The notes: generated by a model not told the origin, from the letters alone. DNA of 64,000 nt from Terana coerulea (GCA_024811115.1 JAKOGH010000851.1:277837-341836); one strand, 5' to 3'. Numbered from the stretch's first letter, positions 46,282-59,133 are shown. A program made the numbers and translations.

Positions 46282-47543
46282 GCCTTGCAGGTACACCGTG
46301 TGTCGGGTCAGATCTCACCCTTCCATCCAGTTGACATTCTGGGTGCAAGCTAGATGTCAGCCAGATTTTGCAAAGTTCAGATTTCAGCCAGGTGCCCTAC
46401 TGGCGTAAATCTAGCAGCTTAGATTGCAGCCAGGTTCCATTTTGCTGACATGGTACTGAACGCCGCTACAGCCTGAGCTCAGTTTAGGGCCGGCGTCGGA
46501 GTGCGAAACGCGTGGACTTATGCGCGCGAAGAGTATTGCTTTTGGACGCTCTCTTTTCTCCACCACAATGACCGCCCGCTAACCCCCTCGCCATGTTGAC
46601 AAGCATAAGCTGAGTACGCTATATTTATCTATTATGCTTTCAGCTCGCTGATGCTGTAGATATATTGACCGGTGTGAGTGGCAGACTGGCCAAACTTAGT
46701 GCGTGTTCGGTCCTTCCCAGTTACAGAACACTGACTATATGCGCAGCTCTGCACCTCTATACTGAGTCTTCAGCACAGTACTGCCTCAAAGCTCTGATTC
46801 TTTGTGTTGATGGCTAATACTGAGAGTGAAGGGTCGTGGGTTCGAGGGTGGCTGGGATTGCCGTGCCCTTCGGTATGTGTATCTAATTCTTCTCAGCATA
46901 TGCCATATGCCTGCTGCAGCGCTGATGTGTCCCATAGACCGAAATAATACAACACCACTCCGGCAGATCTGTCAAACATCCAATATTGGTATGTCCAGTC
47001 TTAGTCCTTGTATGCGCTCTTACCTCGCTGGGTGTGCATTTAGGAATAATTCGGTGTTGCGAAACTCCTGTCCAAAGGCCCGATGAATCCTTGGCTGTAG
47101 GGTCAGTTTTCTAATGTCTTATTGTTGGTTGGTGCTCCACTGACATCTGTTGTGGCAGAGCCGCTACTGTGATGTATATGTTGGAAGGTTTACTGTGTTT
47201 TTGATATAAATAGTGTTGTGTAGAGTTTTTGTTTGCTTAGATAGTGACCATGTAGCTTACAAATTTAAAAAATAAAAACGATTTAATTTGATATAATTAT
47301 GGGTACCCCACAAGCTATATATGAGGGGATTGCAGCCACCAGGTAGCCAAGATTTCAGCCGGTTGTGCAGACAGGCCAAATGCGGCCAACCGCAGGGTGG
47401 CTGAAATCCAGGCGAAATCCGGCAAATCAGCCAGATGCCAGCCGGCGCACATCCTTCGCGAAGCGGGTGGCTGGCGAGCGGCTGGCATCCGGCGGTCCAG
47501 CCAACTGTCACCTCGGTGAAATCAGACCTCAACACGCTGGTGG
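46282..47543. other. Repeat-rich intergenic DNA
   Basis: Two stretches (about 46350-46450 and 47320-47500) share short units such as AGATTTCAGCC and GCAGCCAGGT, suggesting remnants of a further repeat family. No gene recognised. Confidence 0.35.
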
Positions 47544-48506
47544 TAGTCTCATTCCCAGCCATATCTATGACATTGGCCCTTCGGGACCTGCCGTGCAGAG
47601 ATCGAAAAGTCGATGCACGGTAATGTAATAGAACGTCTGGTCACTTTGAACCGTCCGGGTGTAGATCGCTCGCACGTGACCGCGCCCACTCACTTACAGT
47701 TGCCACTCTCGCTCACTGCCTGGCCCTTAGTGCTCCTTATATGCGCGTAGTTTCATTTGGATATTGTTGCATTGAATTATCCAGCTATATATACATCAAA
47801 GCTTCCAGCAGTGACTATAAGATAGTACAAGAATCGAACCAGAAGCCTTCCAAATGGCCGAAGCGAGTGAGGGTGTATGAGAAAGCAGAATGTGCCACTA
47901 CACGCGCAGCTGATGAGAATGAGGTGCAAGAACTGCGTGGTATGGCTTCCTAGGATACACAAGACCAGTTCACAGCCGACTTGATAGTTGCAGGGTTGGA
48001 ATCGACGCAAATGAGGCTAGGCAAAAGGGCTCTAGATGCACATAAATCAATAAGCCGGAACATGGGAGCCATACCGTAGAAGAGTCCCCATTGGTATCTC
48101 CTAACCCTCTCGTCCCTCCCATAACGCCCTACACTTGCGCGAACTCGAGATATCTTCGCAATAGCCCGGCCAGTGTAGCTGGCTTGGTAGAGTTGCCTGC
48201 CGCTTTTGAAGAGCTATCCGGACTCAGCGCGCAGGAGATAGGCCAATGTGAGAGATGAAATGAGTCCGGAGGGCGGAGAGAGTATGAATCAACTGTAGGA
48301 GGGAGCAAAGAGCGAGGGGCGGTCGTCGTCGACATTGAGACTCATGAGAGCAAGCCAGAGAGCCGTCACGTGCGAGCGATCTACACCCGGATGATCCAAA
48401 CTCACCAGACGCTCTAACGAGCCAGTGAACATCGCTTTTTCGATGTCCGACTCACTGGCCGAGAGCCTTGTGCTTTCGGAGTTCAGAGCGGATGGGAACG
48501 AGACTA
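47544..48506. mobile_element. MULE-like element II (same family as I)
   Basis: Starts TAGTCTCATTCCCAGCC and ends GATGGGAACGAGACTA, with arms of about 150 bp matching those of element I (ATCTATGACATTGGCC, TCGATGCACGGTAATGT, GGGTGTAGATCGCTCGCACG). Its right end directly abuts element III; the left flank does not repeat the right one, so no clean target duplication is visible. Confidence 0.68.
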
Positions 48507-49251
48507 CCTTGCAGGATGAACTGCGTCACGGCTGTTTTGCTCGCTTTGTTTGTTCTGTACAACGCTTCCCTTATCAGGTAATTTTGAAGGTCACATCAGT
48601 CACCGGGCACACTCGATGGCGGTGGACAGCAGGGCGTGACAGGCAGGGACCATAGAGTATATGAAGTTTGAATGTAGTTTGCCCTGCAGCGTAGCTGTAG
48701 TACGCGTTCAAACAGCAAATAGAATTGTATAGGGAACATCGCAGGACGTGCAACACCTATAATCACAGTCTTATTTAGATAGCATCACCTTCAACTCACC
48801 CAATTCATCTCCATCGAGCAAGCATTTATCATTATCAAGGACTGACCGTTAAGACTACTACAACAAGTGTAAATATTTCTCGCTAATGTTTCCAGCCATT
48901 AACATTACAAGTACTGCCGCGTTGCGCCACGCTTAGCCGGACGTCGACGCTTGAGTTTTGCTCGAAATCCGAGTTGTGCATGTAATCATAACATGATATC
49001 GTGTGTCATACATATTATATACACTATGTGTATTCTCTACAGTCTGAACATCCATAGTCTATGTGTATATGCTACGTAGCAAGGCCAATAGTACACTCAT
49101 AATGCAGGATACCCTGCCTGTCACGCCTTGCTGTCCACCGCTACTGAGTGTGCCCGGTGACTGATGTGACCTTCAAAATTACCTGATAAGGGAAGCGTTG
49201 TACAGGACAAACAAAGCGAGCAAAACAGCCGACGCAGTTCATCCTGCAAGG
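48507..49251. mobile_element. Element III with ~145-bp terminal inverted repeats
   Basis: CCTTGCAGGATGAACTGCGT at 48507 and the inverted copy ending 49251 begin arms of about 145 bp that are nearly perfect (shared GCTGTTTTGCTCGCTTTG, ATCAGGTAATTTTGAAGGTC, CAGTCACCGGGCACACTC). The A/T-rich 450-bp centre is non-coding. It is a MITE of a different family from I and II. Confidence 0.75.
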
Positions 49252-49415
49252 CACTGTAAGGCAGTTCCTGCCAGACTCAACTTGAAATTGAATGTGTGCG
49301 ACCTCCGAGTCACACACTGCTGAGGACTCTAAGGGCCTTACTGTTGTTCCTTGATACGGACAGCCTCATGTCTTGACATGCTATAATTATACGGTTATTC
49401 ACGCCGCTAGGGTCA

Positions 49416-49800
49416 CAGCAGATTGCATATCGTTAGCCGCATCAAAAAATCCCCGCCCTCCCCGGCTGTGGCGCTTGCCCCACCGTGAACAGCACAAGCG
49501 CCCCTCGGGCGTCCTTGGCCTGCCTGGCCTCGCTAGCACTCCTACACACCGACACCAACAAGAAATGCTGCAAAATGCATGGAGAGGATTCCTGAACCAA
49601 AGCACCTGCTTAGGTACCGTTACAAAAGCGACCCAAGTGCGTCCAAGGGCTATTGCTCGTGAGTAGAACTGCTGCCGAGAGCAAGCCGCGGGACGCTAGC
49701 CTGGCGCTTGGTGGCTTCGGGGAGGGCGTTAAGCGCGGCTGGCTCCACATCCCGCAGGGAGGCGGATTTTTGGATACGGCTAACGATATGCAATCTGCTG
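49416..49800. mobile_element. 385-bp TIR element, intact copy
   Basis: CAGCAGATTGCATATCGTTA at the left and its exact complement at the right start inverted repeats of about 36 bp (continuing AGCCG then ATC-AAAAATCC with small changes). A second copy in reverse orientation lies at 57813-58944. The interior is GC-rich and non-coding. The flanking duplication, if any, is not more than 2-3 bp. Confidence 0.8.
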
Positions 49801-50562
49801 CAACACAACCAGACCCAATTTCAAGGAAGAGGCAAAGGTTCAATGATTCTGAAGGCAAGATGCCGAGGCCGACCTATGACGTGCTTATCTCAGAATACAG
49901 GAGTCTCCGAGCTTACCTAATGCAACCTTTGAAGGGAAGCATCGGTCGGGCGCTCCACCGCTGCGCCTCTACATGCCATCACAGCTTGACACACATGTGT
50001 AAAATATCACACTCTTGTCGACCAGCCTAAAGTTTGAAAGAGTACATACAAAGCCTTGATATTGCGTGGTAGCATGGCACTTCAGCACAGGGCATCATAC
50101 AGTCGCCGCCACTTACCGTCCGGTTGCGTCGTGGGCAGCACTGGCACCATCATTTTAGCATAGTATATAGTACCTTTACACGCAGCATAACACTTAGGTA
50201 CTTCACATTCAACGCTCACACTACGATCGGTTGTACACAGACGAGCCAGTACTGTAACATTTGGAGGACTATTGTGACAGATCTACTAAGCCTGCAGCGA
50301 TGATGACGAAGACAACTTGAAGCAGGGGAAAGTAGCAGGGAGGAATGCTAGGGGTGCTGATAAGTCGTCTCATAGTGACCTTGAACATATTGGGTCTTGT
50401 CACTACATTTGGCCGGCTAGGGAAGTGGGCAGACAGCGTACCTGCTGGTTCTCGTCATCGCTAGCATTCCACCCACTGGACTTGTCACTGGCTGATTGAA
50501 TACTGCATATTAACTACAGACTTGAGCATCCCTGCCTTACAAGAGCATAGTTGGAGAACTTA
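49801..50562. other. Intergenic region left of the retrotransposon
   Basis: No gene or repeat recognised. Confidence 0.4.
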
Positions 50563-50745
50563 CATGTCAGCGTTATCGCCCTGCTGGTAACGGTGGTGAC
50601 GAACCACTCTGCGCTTTGGACGAGTCCTCCACGAGAACGCAAGGAGGTCGCCATCGGGCTAGTACCCGACATAGAAGCCGCCTATCTTCATCTTGTACTT
50701 CTCGTCGTCAATCGTCTCGAGCGTCCATGTCTTTTGCAGGCAGTG
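50563..50745 (-). pseudogene. Possible fungal beta-trefoil protein fragment
   Basis: On the minus strand a reading frame contains TWTLETIDDEKYKMKIGGFY, then PDGDLLAFSW and RYQQGDNADM. This order (W-x-L-E, Y-K-x-K-I-G-G, then a QQGDN turn) recalls beta-trefoil proteins such as fungal I66-type protease inhibitors. A stop codon interrupts it after YVGY. It is short, without a start or end, and next to the LTR, so a relic is the best reading; similarity is from memory of the fold pattern only. Confidence 0.3.
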
Positions 50746-50956
50746 AGCCGAGGCACGCTAATGCATAAGTTTAGCTATGCCTACCGGCTGCGAGTTGTCT
50801 GTGCTTCGGAAGCTCCGGGTCCCCAATGGAGCAGCCGCGGCCACTGCTGATCGCGTAGTCGCTATTTTCAAGACGTCGTGGAAAATAATTATGGAAAGAA
50901 TCTGGAACTTGTGAGGTCGCGGGGGGTTGCTGTCGGGTAGGGTCCTTCAAGGAGAA

Positions 50957-51422
50957 TGTAACGGTTCGACCGTTACACGGCCATTCTAGCACACACGGAC
51001 ACTTTAGCACACTCACGGGCACTTTAGATACATACATGGGCACTCGTATATACTCAGCGGACACTCCACGGTCTCTGTAGCACGGTCCGGCGTTTCGGAC
51101 ATTCTGGTTGCTTACGATTTCCTTATCCGGCTCCGTTCCTTCCCCATTCGTCTCGGCGCTCTGTATTTCCAACCAGGCACTCGCGTCCTCCTTTTATCCC
51201 TCTCGCGTTCTCGTTTCTCCCTATCGATTCGTCTCATGTACCTGACACTAGCTTACTGGCGTTGTCTTATAGTCTACGGCCTCCCGTCCTGTACCCTCGT
51301 CGAATCAACGCCAGTGTCTGGCACCCCTCACTCGAATTCCCCGCTCGCTCTCGTCTCGCCGTCTTCGACGTCCGCCTGTCCTCTGGAAGGTTTAGCCCTC
51401 GTCCCTCGGCGTGCCCTTCACA
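50957..51422 (+). repeat. 5' LTR
   Basis: Begins TGTAACGGTTCGACCGTTAC (itself a near palindrome) and ends GTGCCCTTCACA; matches 57038-57490 with scattered changes. Confidence 0.88.
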
Positions 51423-51660
51423 GTTTGATTCGACCACCCTTTTCGGACTCGAGAACCTCGCTCACTGTCACACGCTCGAACGTTGCGGGGTTTCCCGGTA
51501 ACGTTCAATTCTCTTCGATTTCTCACGTTTGGGGCAAAGCCCACTACTACTGACATTCCTCTATGTCTTCAGGTGAGGGCAATCCCTCGGCTCCTCGGCC
51601 TGGTCTGGCCTCGAGGAAGCTCTACCGGACCCCTCTACCACTCCCTTTCCCACCGGTTCT

Positions 51661-52770
51661 ATGACGCCCCCAGACAGTGAAGCCTACGGCGCTGCCCAGC
51701 CGCAGCCCGAGGACGAGCGTCAAGTCTTCTGGTCTCACCTGCAGGCCTTGGGGCAGAGGATGTCCTCTTTCGAAGGACTAGTCTCACGACTGTCCTCGAT
51801 CGAGCACACAGCAGCAGCTTGCCGGCTCCCTTGCCCAAATCACCCAACTCATGCAGGCGCAGTCCGCCCGCTCAACCTGCACCTGCCCGCCACCACCTCC
51901 CGTGCAGGTCGCTGCCGTTCGCACGGGGTACTCCGCGCTTCAAGGAGCCATTTACGCCCGCCGGCGTCGTCACGAGGGTCGAGCCGTGGATCGACGAGGT
52001 CACCAATGCCGTCCACCTCCAGCGTAACACCCTTGTCGATGACTACGACAAGGCTCATACATTGCTGGCTACCTGAAGCAGGGCTCTCACAAGTCCTGGT
52101 ACTACGGTGTTCGCTCTTCGCAGGACCACCTCCTCTACAACTTCACGGCGCTCTTTGACGATTTCGCTCCCACTTCAGCGACTCCGATGTCTGCGTCCAC
52201 GCCTTTCGCAAGATCAAGGCCTTGAAGCAGACGGGCTCTTGCTCGTCGATGCGCTTCGTCTACGTGAACTCCATGAGCACCTCGCCCTCAACGACTTTAT
52301 GAAGATCAACTACTTCTGAGGGGGCTCAAGGAGGGCGTCAGACCTCCTCGTCACCGTCTCCTCTCCTCCCATCACCTTCGACGGCTACGTCACCCTCTGT
52401 GTCCAGATCGACAACCCGGCTTCACAACCGTGAGCTAGAGCGTAAGTCGACTCGAAGGGCTCGACAAACTCATCCAAGCCTCCGGATCGCACCGACTCTC
52501 AGCCCGTCCTCAGACGTTCACTGTTCCTGCGGTCCGGTTGTACCCTCCTCGTCCAAGCGTGGTCCGATGGAGATTGACGGCTGTGAAGCGTGGTCCGTCA
52601 CTGCGGATGAGAAGGCCCGTCGCAGCGCGAGGGCCTTTACTTCTACTGTGGGCAAGGCAAGCATCGCATTGAGGACTGTCCCAACATGTCCTTTGAAGGC
52701 GAAGGATGCCTCTGAGGCCAAGCAGGCCTCTCGTAACGCTGCTCCTCCTCGGGAAAAGCGTAACCGGTAG
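51661..52770 (+). pseudogene. gag remnant of the Ty3/gypsy element
   Basis: Starts MTPPDSEAYGAAQPQPEDER. Capsid-like sequence continues in changing frames. A zinc-knuckle remnant near 52640 reads YFYCGQGKHRIEDCPNM; the CCHC pattern is recognisable but its first Cys is Tyr. Frameshifts prevent a single product. Confidence 0.75.
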
Positions 52771-52984
52771 CCTCACCAGGTCCCTGGGCTTCCGGTCAAC
52801 GATGGGACCCGTTCTTCACTCGCTGTGAAGCCCACTCACGTCCGGTCCACCGACGGACGTTATATACCCGTCGCTCGAACATTTCTGCTCCTTCCTTCTT
52901 CGCTTCAAACCTTTACAAATTCTCCTGATCATTTCTTCATTTCTGTCGTACTGCGTTTCCTAACCGAAACCCATTCGCACTTTT

Positions 52985-55900
52985 GCTCTCGTTGACTTGG
53001 GTGCTTCGGGATCTTGCATCTCGGAGGTTTTGCCCGTCGTCACTCTCTCTACCTAAACGTCTCAAGGACGTTCCGACGCCAATGGCTGTTGATGACCGCG
53101 GTGCTTGGGCTTAGTCACCCATGACGTTGTCACTCAGCTAACTGTGAACAAACACTCCGAGATTATCAGTCTCGGAGTTGTGTCTGTTCATCACACTATT
53201 ATTCTAGGTCTCGATTGGCTTGACGCCACAATCCTACAGTCGACTGGGAGACTGTCGACCTTCCTCCTCTTGCTGCGCCTCCCGCGCTCGACCTGTGCGT
53301 CTGGCCAAAGGCCGGTCTTTCGCGCCTCCTCAAGCTACCTTCCTGAACTCCGCTCACTGTCGGGCTGGGCTTGGTCTTATGGCAACAACCTCGCTTGAAA
53401 TCCACCTCCGTCGATCTCCGACACATCATCTCACGAGTGTTTGGCCAACGCCTCGTCTTCTCCTCCTCGCACTCCATTCTCACCGTCTTTCCTCGCTTGG
53501 ACTGGCTTGGTCGCTCCTCCTCTTCTCCTCCTTTGGAGCTGCAACCACGCGTGTCGGTTGTAAACCCACGACGTTTTGAAGTATTCCAAGTCTTCACCGT
53601 TGCGCTGATTCGTTTTCATCCTGTAGGATCTCAGTCCTACAACCGCTTCATGTCGTCTACCTTGGACATAGACATTGACCTTGAGCCTTTGCCGGCCAAG
53701 AACATGGATGCAGACGACTATGCGTCGCACATACCTTCAAAATACATGCCTTGGGCCTCTGTATTACCGTCGATGTCGACTGACTCACGCACCGCCAGCC
53801 ATATGACATCAAGATTGAGCTCGAAGAAGGTACGTCCCGCCTTTCGGTTCTATGTACCGATTGTCTCCTGCCGAGCGTTCTGCTCTAACAGAGTACATCG
53901 AGTCGAGAACCTTAAGAAGGGTTTCATTCGTCGTTCAACTTCTTGAGCGGCTCGCCCATCCTCTTTGTTCGCAAAGACTGGAGACTTACGTCTCTGCGTC
54001 GATTATCGTGGGCTCAATGCCATCACGAAGAAAAACCGGTACCACTCCCACTCATTGATGATCTCCTTGACCGGCGTCAGGGCTGTTCTCACTTCTCGGT
54101 CATTGACCTGAAGAATGCCTTTAACCTCGTGCGTGTCAAGGGATGGAGACGAGTGGAAGACGGCCTTTCAGCCCATGGGCCTCTATGAGTACCTGGTTAT
54201 GCCCTTTGGTCTTACTAATGCCCCTGCTACCTTTCAGGCTCTCATCCAGGATACCCTCCGTGACTACCTCGGCGTTTTCTGCGTCGTCTACCTTGACGAC
54301 ATCCTCATCTTCTCCGGCTCCCAAGCTGAGCACGGCCAAGCTACATTCAGCGTGTGCTGGACCGCCTCAGGACGCGCACTTGTAAGCTAACGGCGGAAAA
54401 GTGCGAGTTCGACAAATCTGAGGTAACGTACCTTGGCTATCTTCTCAGTGCTGATGGGATCCGTATGGATCCTAAGAAGCTTCCAACACTGTCGCTTCAT
54501 GGCCAGAGCCTTCATCCATCAAGGACATTCAATCCTTTCTTGGTTTTACCAATTTCTACCGTCGCTTAGTTGATAACTATGCGCGCATTGTAGTCCGCTC
54601 AATGCACTCGCGCGCAAGGACATGCTGTTCATCTTTTCGAACGGCGTGTCGAGATGCCTTCAAATCGTTGAAGAAGGCTCTCTTGTCTTACCCTGTTCTT
54701 CATCATTTTAATCCTTCTGCGTCCGTGCACCCTCGCTACTGATGCTTTAGACTTTGCGATTTCAGGTGTGATGCAGCAGCCCTGACGATGACGGTCTTTT
54801 GCACCCAGTTGGCTACTACTCGCAAGCTCACACCTGCCGAGATCAACTACGAGGTGCACGACAAAGAGCTCCTCGCTGTCGTTGACTCCTTTCAGCGACA
54901 TGCAGCGCGTGGCTCCGTGGCTACGTCGCCCCGTCTCGGTCATCTCAGACCACAAAAACCTTGAGTATTTCATGTCTTCTTGTGTTCTTAATCGTCGCCA
55001 GGCCCGCTGGTCGATGTTTCTTTCTGAATTTAACTTTCGTCTTTGTCTGGGGCCCGGCTATAAAAAACGTTGCTGACTCTCCTTCCGATGGCCCGACTTT
55101 CGCGCTTCTAAAAAAGGGGGATGACGTCCTAGCAGAGCAATGCCAGACTCTCTTAACCGCTGAACATACTGAACTACTTTTTCCTTCTTTAGACTCTCGC
55201 CCTTACCTCCTCTGTCGCCACCGTCCCAATTGCTATTTCTGCCCTCACTACGCTCGCGATAGACAACTCCATCCTCCTTGAATGCTTCAAGACTGCGTTC
55301 CGGGACGATGTCGAGTGGCGCGAAGCTCTGGCACATGGCAACATGGACTTCACTGCCCAAGACGGCATGGTCTTTCATAAAGGCCGACTCTTTGTTCCGG
55401 CTCCCTTCGCGTGCTGATATCCTTCACTCTAGGCATGACGCTCTTGTCGCAGGTCACCCTGGACGCCAACCGAACCCTGCGTTCGTCCAGCGTGACTACT
55501 TCTGGCCTGGGATGCAGACTTACATCCGCCGCTATGTCCAAGTGTGCGACGTTTGTGCCCACATCAAAACGCCTCACCATAAGCCGTATGGTCTTCTCCA
55601 GCCTTTGGAGTTGCCTACACGCCCTTGGAAAGCGATCACAATGGACTTCATTGTGAAGCTTCCGCCCTCGCATGGCTATGACTCTATTTGGGTTGTCTGT
55701 GATCGTATGACTCGCGCAGCGCATTTCGTGCCTTGCAAAGAGTCTATGACCGCCGTTGAGCTGGCATGGCTCTTTCTTGATCGTATCTTCCGTTACCACG
55801 GTCTCCTGAATCCATCATCTCTGACCGTGGTTCTTTATTCGTCTCACACTTCTGGAAACAACTCACCACTCTTCTTCAAGTAGATCATCGCACATCGACC

Positions 55901-56690
55901 GCATACCACCCTCAGACGGATGGACTGACCGAGCGTACCAACCAGATGCTTGAGACATACCTCCGTGCGTACTGCTCTTACCAGCAGGACGATTGGGTCG
56001 ACTACCTGCCAGTAGCAGAGTTCGCGTTTAATAACGCCAGCAGCGTCCACCAAGCAGACTCCCTTCTTCGCCAACTTTGCCTACCACCCTACCTTCGAGC
56101 CGCAGATCACCGAGCGTTCCACCGTTCCTGCCGCTCACGATCTCGCTCAACGCCTCGACCACATCTACGCCCGGAACTCCGAGCCGAGCTGAAACATGCT
56201 CAGGACGTCCAGTCACGCAACTACAACGCTGGCATGTGCAGGACGCGCCGGTCTACAAGCCCGACCAGCTCGTTTGGCTACTCCGTCGGAATATCAAGAC
56301 AACTCGTCCGTCTGATAAGCTCGACCACCGTTGTCTTAGCCCCTTCCCTGTCGCTCGACAGATTTCATCACTCGTATACCAACTTCGTCTTCCCTCATAC
56401 CTTTCTCGCCTTTATCCCGTCTTCCATGTTTCCCTTCTCGAACCCTGCCATGACCCTTCAGAATTTCACCCACATGCCCCTCCGGAACGTTTTGACGTAC
56501 ACCCAGACTCTCTATCTCCCGTCGCCACTCGCGAAATCGACACCATCCTCGAGTCTCGCAAGATAGGCCACCGCTATGAGTACTCGTCCGCTGGAAGGCG
56601 CTTCCGAACGAAGAAAACTCATGGGTGCCTCTGTCTGACGTCCTACGACTGCCAACGAGCTCGTTGAACGCTTTCATCGCCGCCATCCGC
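52985..56690 (+). pseudogene. pol remnant (protease, RT, RNase H, integrase, chromodomain)
   Basis: The protease active site near 53000 reads DLGAS where DSGAS is usual. RT motifs appear at 54050-54340: [27 protein letters not shown] and the catalytic VYLDDILIF. RNase H remnants: LATDALDFAISGVMQQ (54733-54780), [16 protein letters not shown]. Integrase (55400-56100): HHKPYGLLQPLELP, TMDFIVKLPPSHGYDSIWVV and [17 protein letters not shown] chromodomain trace near 56535-56640 reads [18 protein letters not shown]. Reading passes through at least several frame changes and stops, for instance after FEL-type joints at 54180 and 55880, so no complete polyprotein can be made. Confidence 0.85.
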
Positions 56691-57037
56691 GCGCCAGCGT
56701 CTCATCGTCTCGTCAGACCAGTCCTTTCTTGCACCCATTCCCATTAATGCTAATCCTCCTTTGCCTTCTTCTGCTCCTCAGATGCCCTCGTCGCCCGCTG
56801 CCTCCTCGCCGCTGTCCTTGCCCGAAGCCTTGCCTGCTGCCTCCGTTGTCCGTTCGCTGCTGCCTGCTGCCGCTCGTCCGCGCTCCCGCCCGTCTGCGAG
56901 AACCTCACCTCATCGTGACGACGCACCCCGGCAGACCACAACCCGCTCCGGTCGTGTGTCTCGCCCAGCCGAAAGGCTTGATCCTCGCATCCCTGGTCAC
57001 TGAGCATGTCATTTGCTCGTGGCTTAAAAGGGGATGA

Positions 57038-57490
57038 TGTAACGGTTCGACCGTTACACGGCCATTCTAGCACATTCACGGGCACTCTAGATACATACAC
57101 GGGCACTCGTATATACTCAACGGACACTCCACGGTCTCTGTAGCACAGTCCGGCGTTTCGGACATTCTGGTTGCTTACGATTTCCTTATCCGGCTCCGTT
57201 CCTTCCCATTCATCTCGGCGCTCTGTATTTCCAACCAGGCACTCGTGTCCTCCTTTTATCCCTCTCGCGTTCTCGTTTCTCCCTATCGATTCGTCTCTAT
57301 GTACCTGACACTAGCTTACTGGTGTTGTCTTATAGTCTACGGCCTCCCGTCCGTACCCTCGTCGAATCAACGCCAGTGTCTGGCACCCCTCACTCGGAAT
57401 TCCCCCCGCTCGCTCTCGTCCTCGCCGTCTTCGACATCCGCCCTGTCCTCTGGAAGGTTTTGCCCTCGTCCCTCGGGCGTGCCCTTCACA
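57038..57490 (+). repeat. 3' LTR
   Basis: Second copy of the LTR, ending GTGCCCTTCACA. Divergence from the 5' LTR includes a missing 13-bp ACACGGACACTTT-type unit near its start. Confidence 0.88.
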
Positions 57491-57812
57491 CTGGGGGCGT
57501 GACAGGATGAGCAGACGTAAGGTAAAGGGACCCCAAGTTCTACCTGATGTTGCACTGTGGGTCTCAAAAGACCTGCTGCCACCACTGTGGCCTATGGCCA
57601 AGGCCAATTTCGTGTTGGCTTCGAGGCTTGTCTTGAAACGTTGAACTTCTGAAGTCGAGCTTCGCTGTCGAGTCAGTGGCGGGTCACTGACCGTTACTCG
57701 GCTCAGCCCGGAGCTGGCCGCAATATTTATCGACTAGATGCCCCAGCTTAGCGCCGCACCCTCAACCTCGCTCAGGCGCATGCGTCCGACTCAGAATCTG
57801 ATATACATGTTA

Positions 57813-58944
57813 CAGCAGATTGCATATCGTTAGCCGTATCCAAAAATCCGCCTCCCTGCGGGATGTGGAGCCAGCCGCGCTTAACGCCTCCCGAAGCCAC
57901 CAAGCGCCAGGCCAGCGTCCCGCGGCTTGCTCTCGGCAGCAGTTCTACTCACGAGCAATAGCCCTTGGATGCACTTGGGTCGCTTTTGTAAGGGTACCTG
58001 AGCAGGTACTTTGGTTCAGGAATCCTCTCCATTCATTTTGCAGCATTTCTTGTTGGTGCCGGTGTGTAGGAGTGCTGGCGAGGCCAGGCAGGCCGAGGAC
58101 GCCCGAGGGGCGCTTGTGCTGTCCACGGTGGGGCAAGCGCCACAGCGGGGAGGGCGGGGATTTTTGGATGCGGCTAACGATATTAGTCTGTTTTCTGACG
58201 CGTGGGCCTTAAGCACTAGTCCCATATATGGCGATTCTCGCTCGATTTGGATGTATTAGTCATCAAGCGCCTTTCCCTCGCTCTGCTGCCTCTGTCACCG
58301 GAGAAGACGACGATGCTGTGACAAGACACTGACGAGCCTCCGCATATCATACAACAACATAGGAACCACCTTCAATAGGTACACCTTTGTCTCTTTTTCT
58401 GCAGCACTTGACTGAAAATCACTGCTCAGGCAGGCCCCGGACGCAGGGCATCAGCTGGGCATCGGCCTCTCCCACGCCTTGGTTAGCGTTTCAGCCTGGA
58501 GCTTCACAGCACACGTTCAACAGCAATTAAATACCTTTAGAGATGTCTGTATTAGCCTCTTACTCATCCCAAATAAACACTTCTACGCTGGGCAAGACCA
58601 CATAGTTCTGGATGGTTTGATTAATCACTAGACCAGGCGCAGTGAAGCGAATGGCAATTCTTATCCCTTCCGGTAAGTTCAAGAGGGGTATATGTTATTG
58701 AGAAAACATATGTGTACAAGTAGGCACGCAGAACGCGAGTGCAGTGGGATGTTGTACGGTCCTCTACGCGTTGAACATCGCGTTGTTTGGTGTTGCTTGG
58801 CCTCTGAGTAAGCGGCATGTCGGCTGATGGCGGACTAGTGCCTAAGACCCCCGGTTGAAAAAGCAGACGTCAGACAGACGACCGTCCGTTACATCTGAGT
58901 CTGTCTACTCTGCCAAGGGAGACTAAACGATATGCAATCTGCTG
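57813..58944 (-). mobile_element. 385-bp TIR element, inverted copy interrupted by a hAT-like insertion
   Basis: 57813-58183 is the reverse complement of most of 49416-49800; the last bases of its terminal repeat, GCAATCTGCTG, reappear at 58934-58944 after an insertion. The two halves share AACGATAT at the break, so the interruption is a transposition event within the terminal repeat. Confidence 0.82.
58184..58925. mobile_element. hAT-like element with 8-bp TSD, inserted in the TIR element
   Basis: Begins TAGTCTGTTTTCTG and ends AAGGGAGACTA (TAGTCT inverted ends). AACGATAT at 58176-58183 and 58926-58933 is an 8-bp target duplication, typical of hAT. The interior is non-coding, and the right 275 bp recurs at 22186-22472, so this is a dispersed non-autonomous family. 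Confidence 0.85.
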
Positions 58945-59133
58945 TACTATCGCTCCGGTGCTCTCACTTTTCACGGCTGCTTCTGTCAGCAGCGTGTAAG
59001 TTTTGCTTGCATACCAGTGGAAAATCTCAGGGTATGCTGTACCGTCGGGGACAGTTGTGGGCTGGAATTCAACAAATCATGTTACAGCGGGTAGTAACGA
59101 ACAAGTACGTCTCGAGCAGCTCGTGTAGTAAAT

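Larger units (their letters stand above)
50957..57490 (+). mobile_element. Decayed Ty3/gypsy (chromovirus) LTR retrotransposon
   Basis: Two LTRs of 466 and 453 bp (50957-51422, 57038-57490), each TG...CA and beginning TGTAACGGTTCGACCGTTAC, bracket gag, protease, reverse transcriptase, RNase H, integrase and chromodomain remnants in that order, which is the Ty3/gypsy order. The right LTR is preceded by the purine-rich TTAAAAGGGGATGA. LTRs differ by several substitutions and indels, and the body is broken by many frameshifts and stops, so the copy is old and not autonomous. The sequences flanking the LTRs do not match, so no target duplication is visible. Confidence 0.9.
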
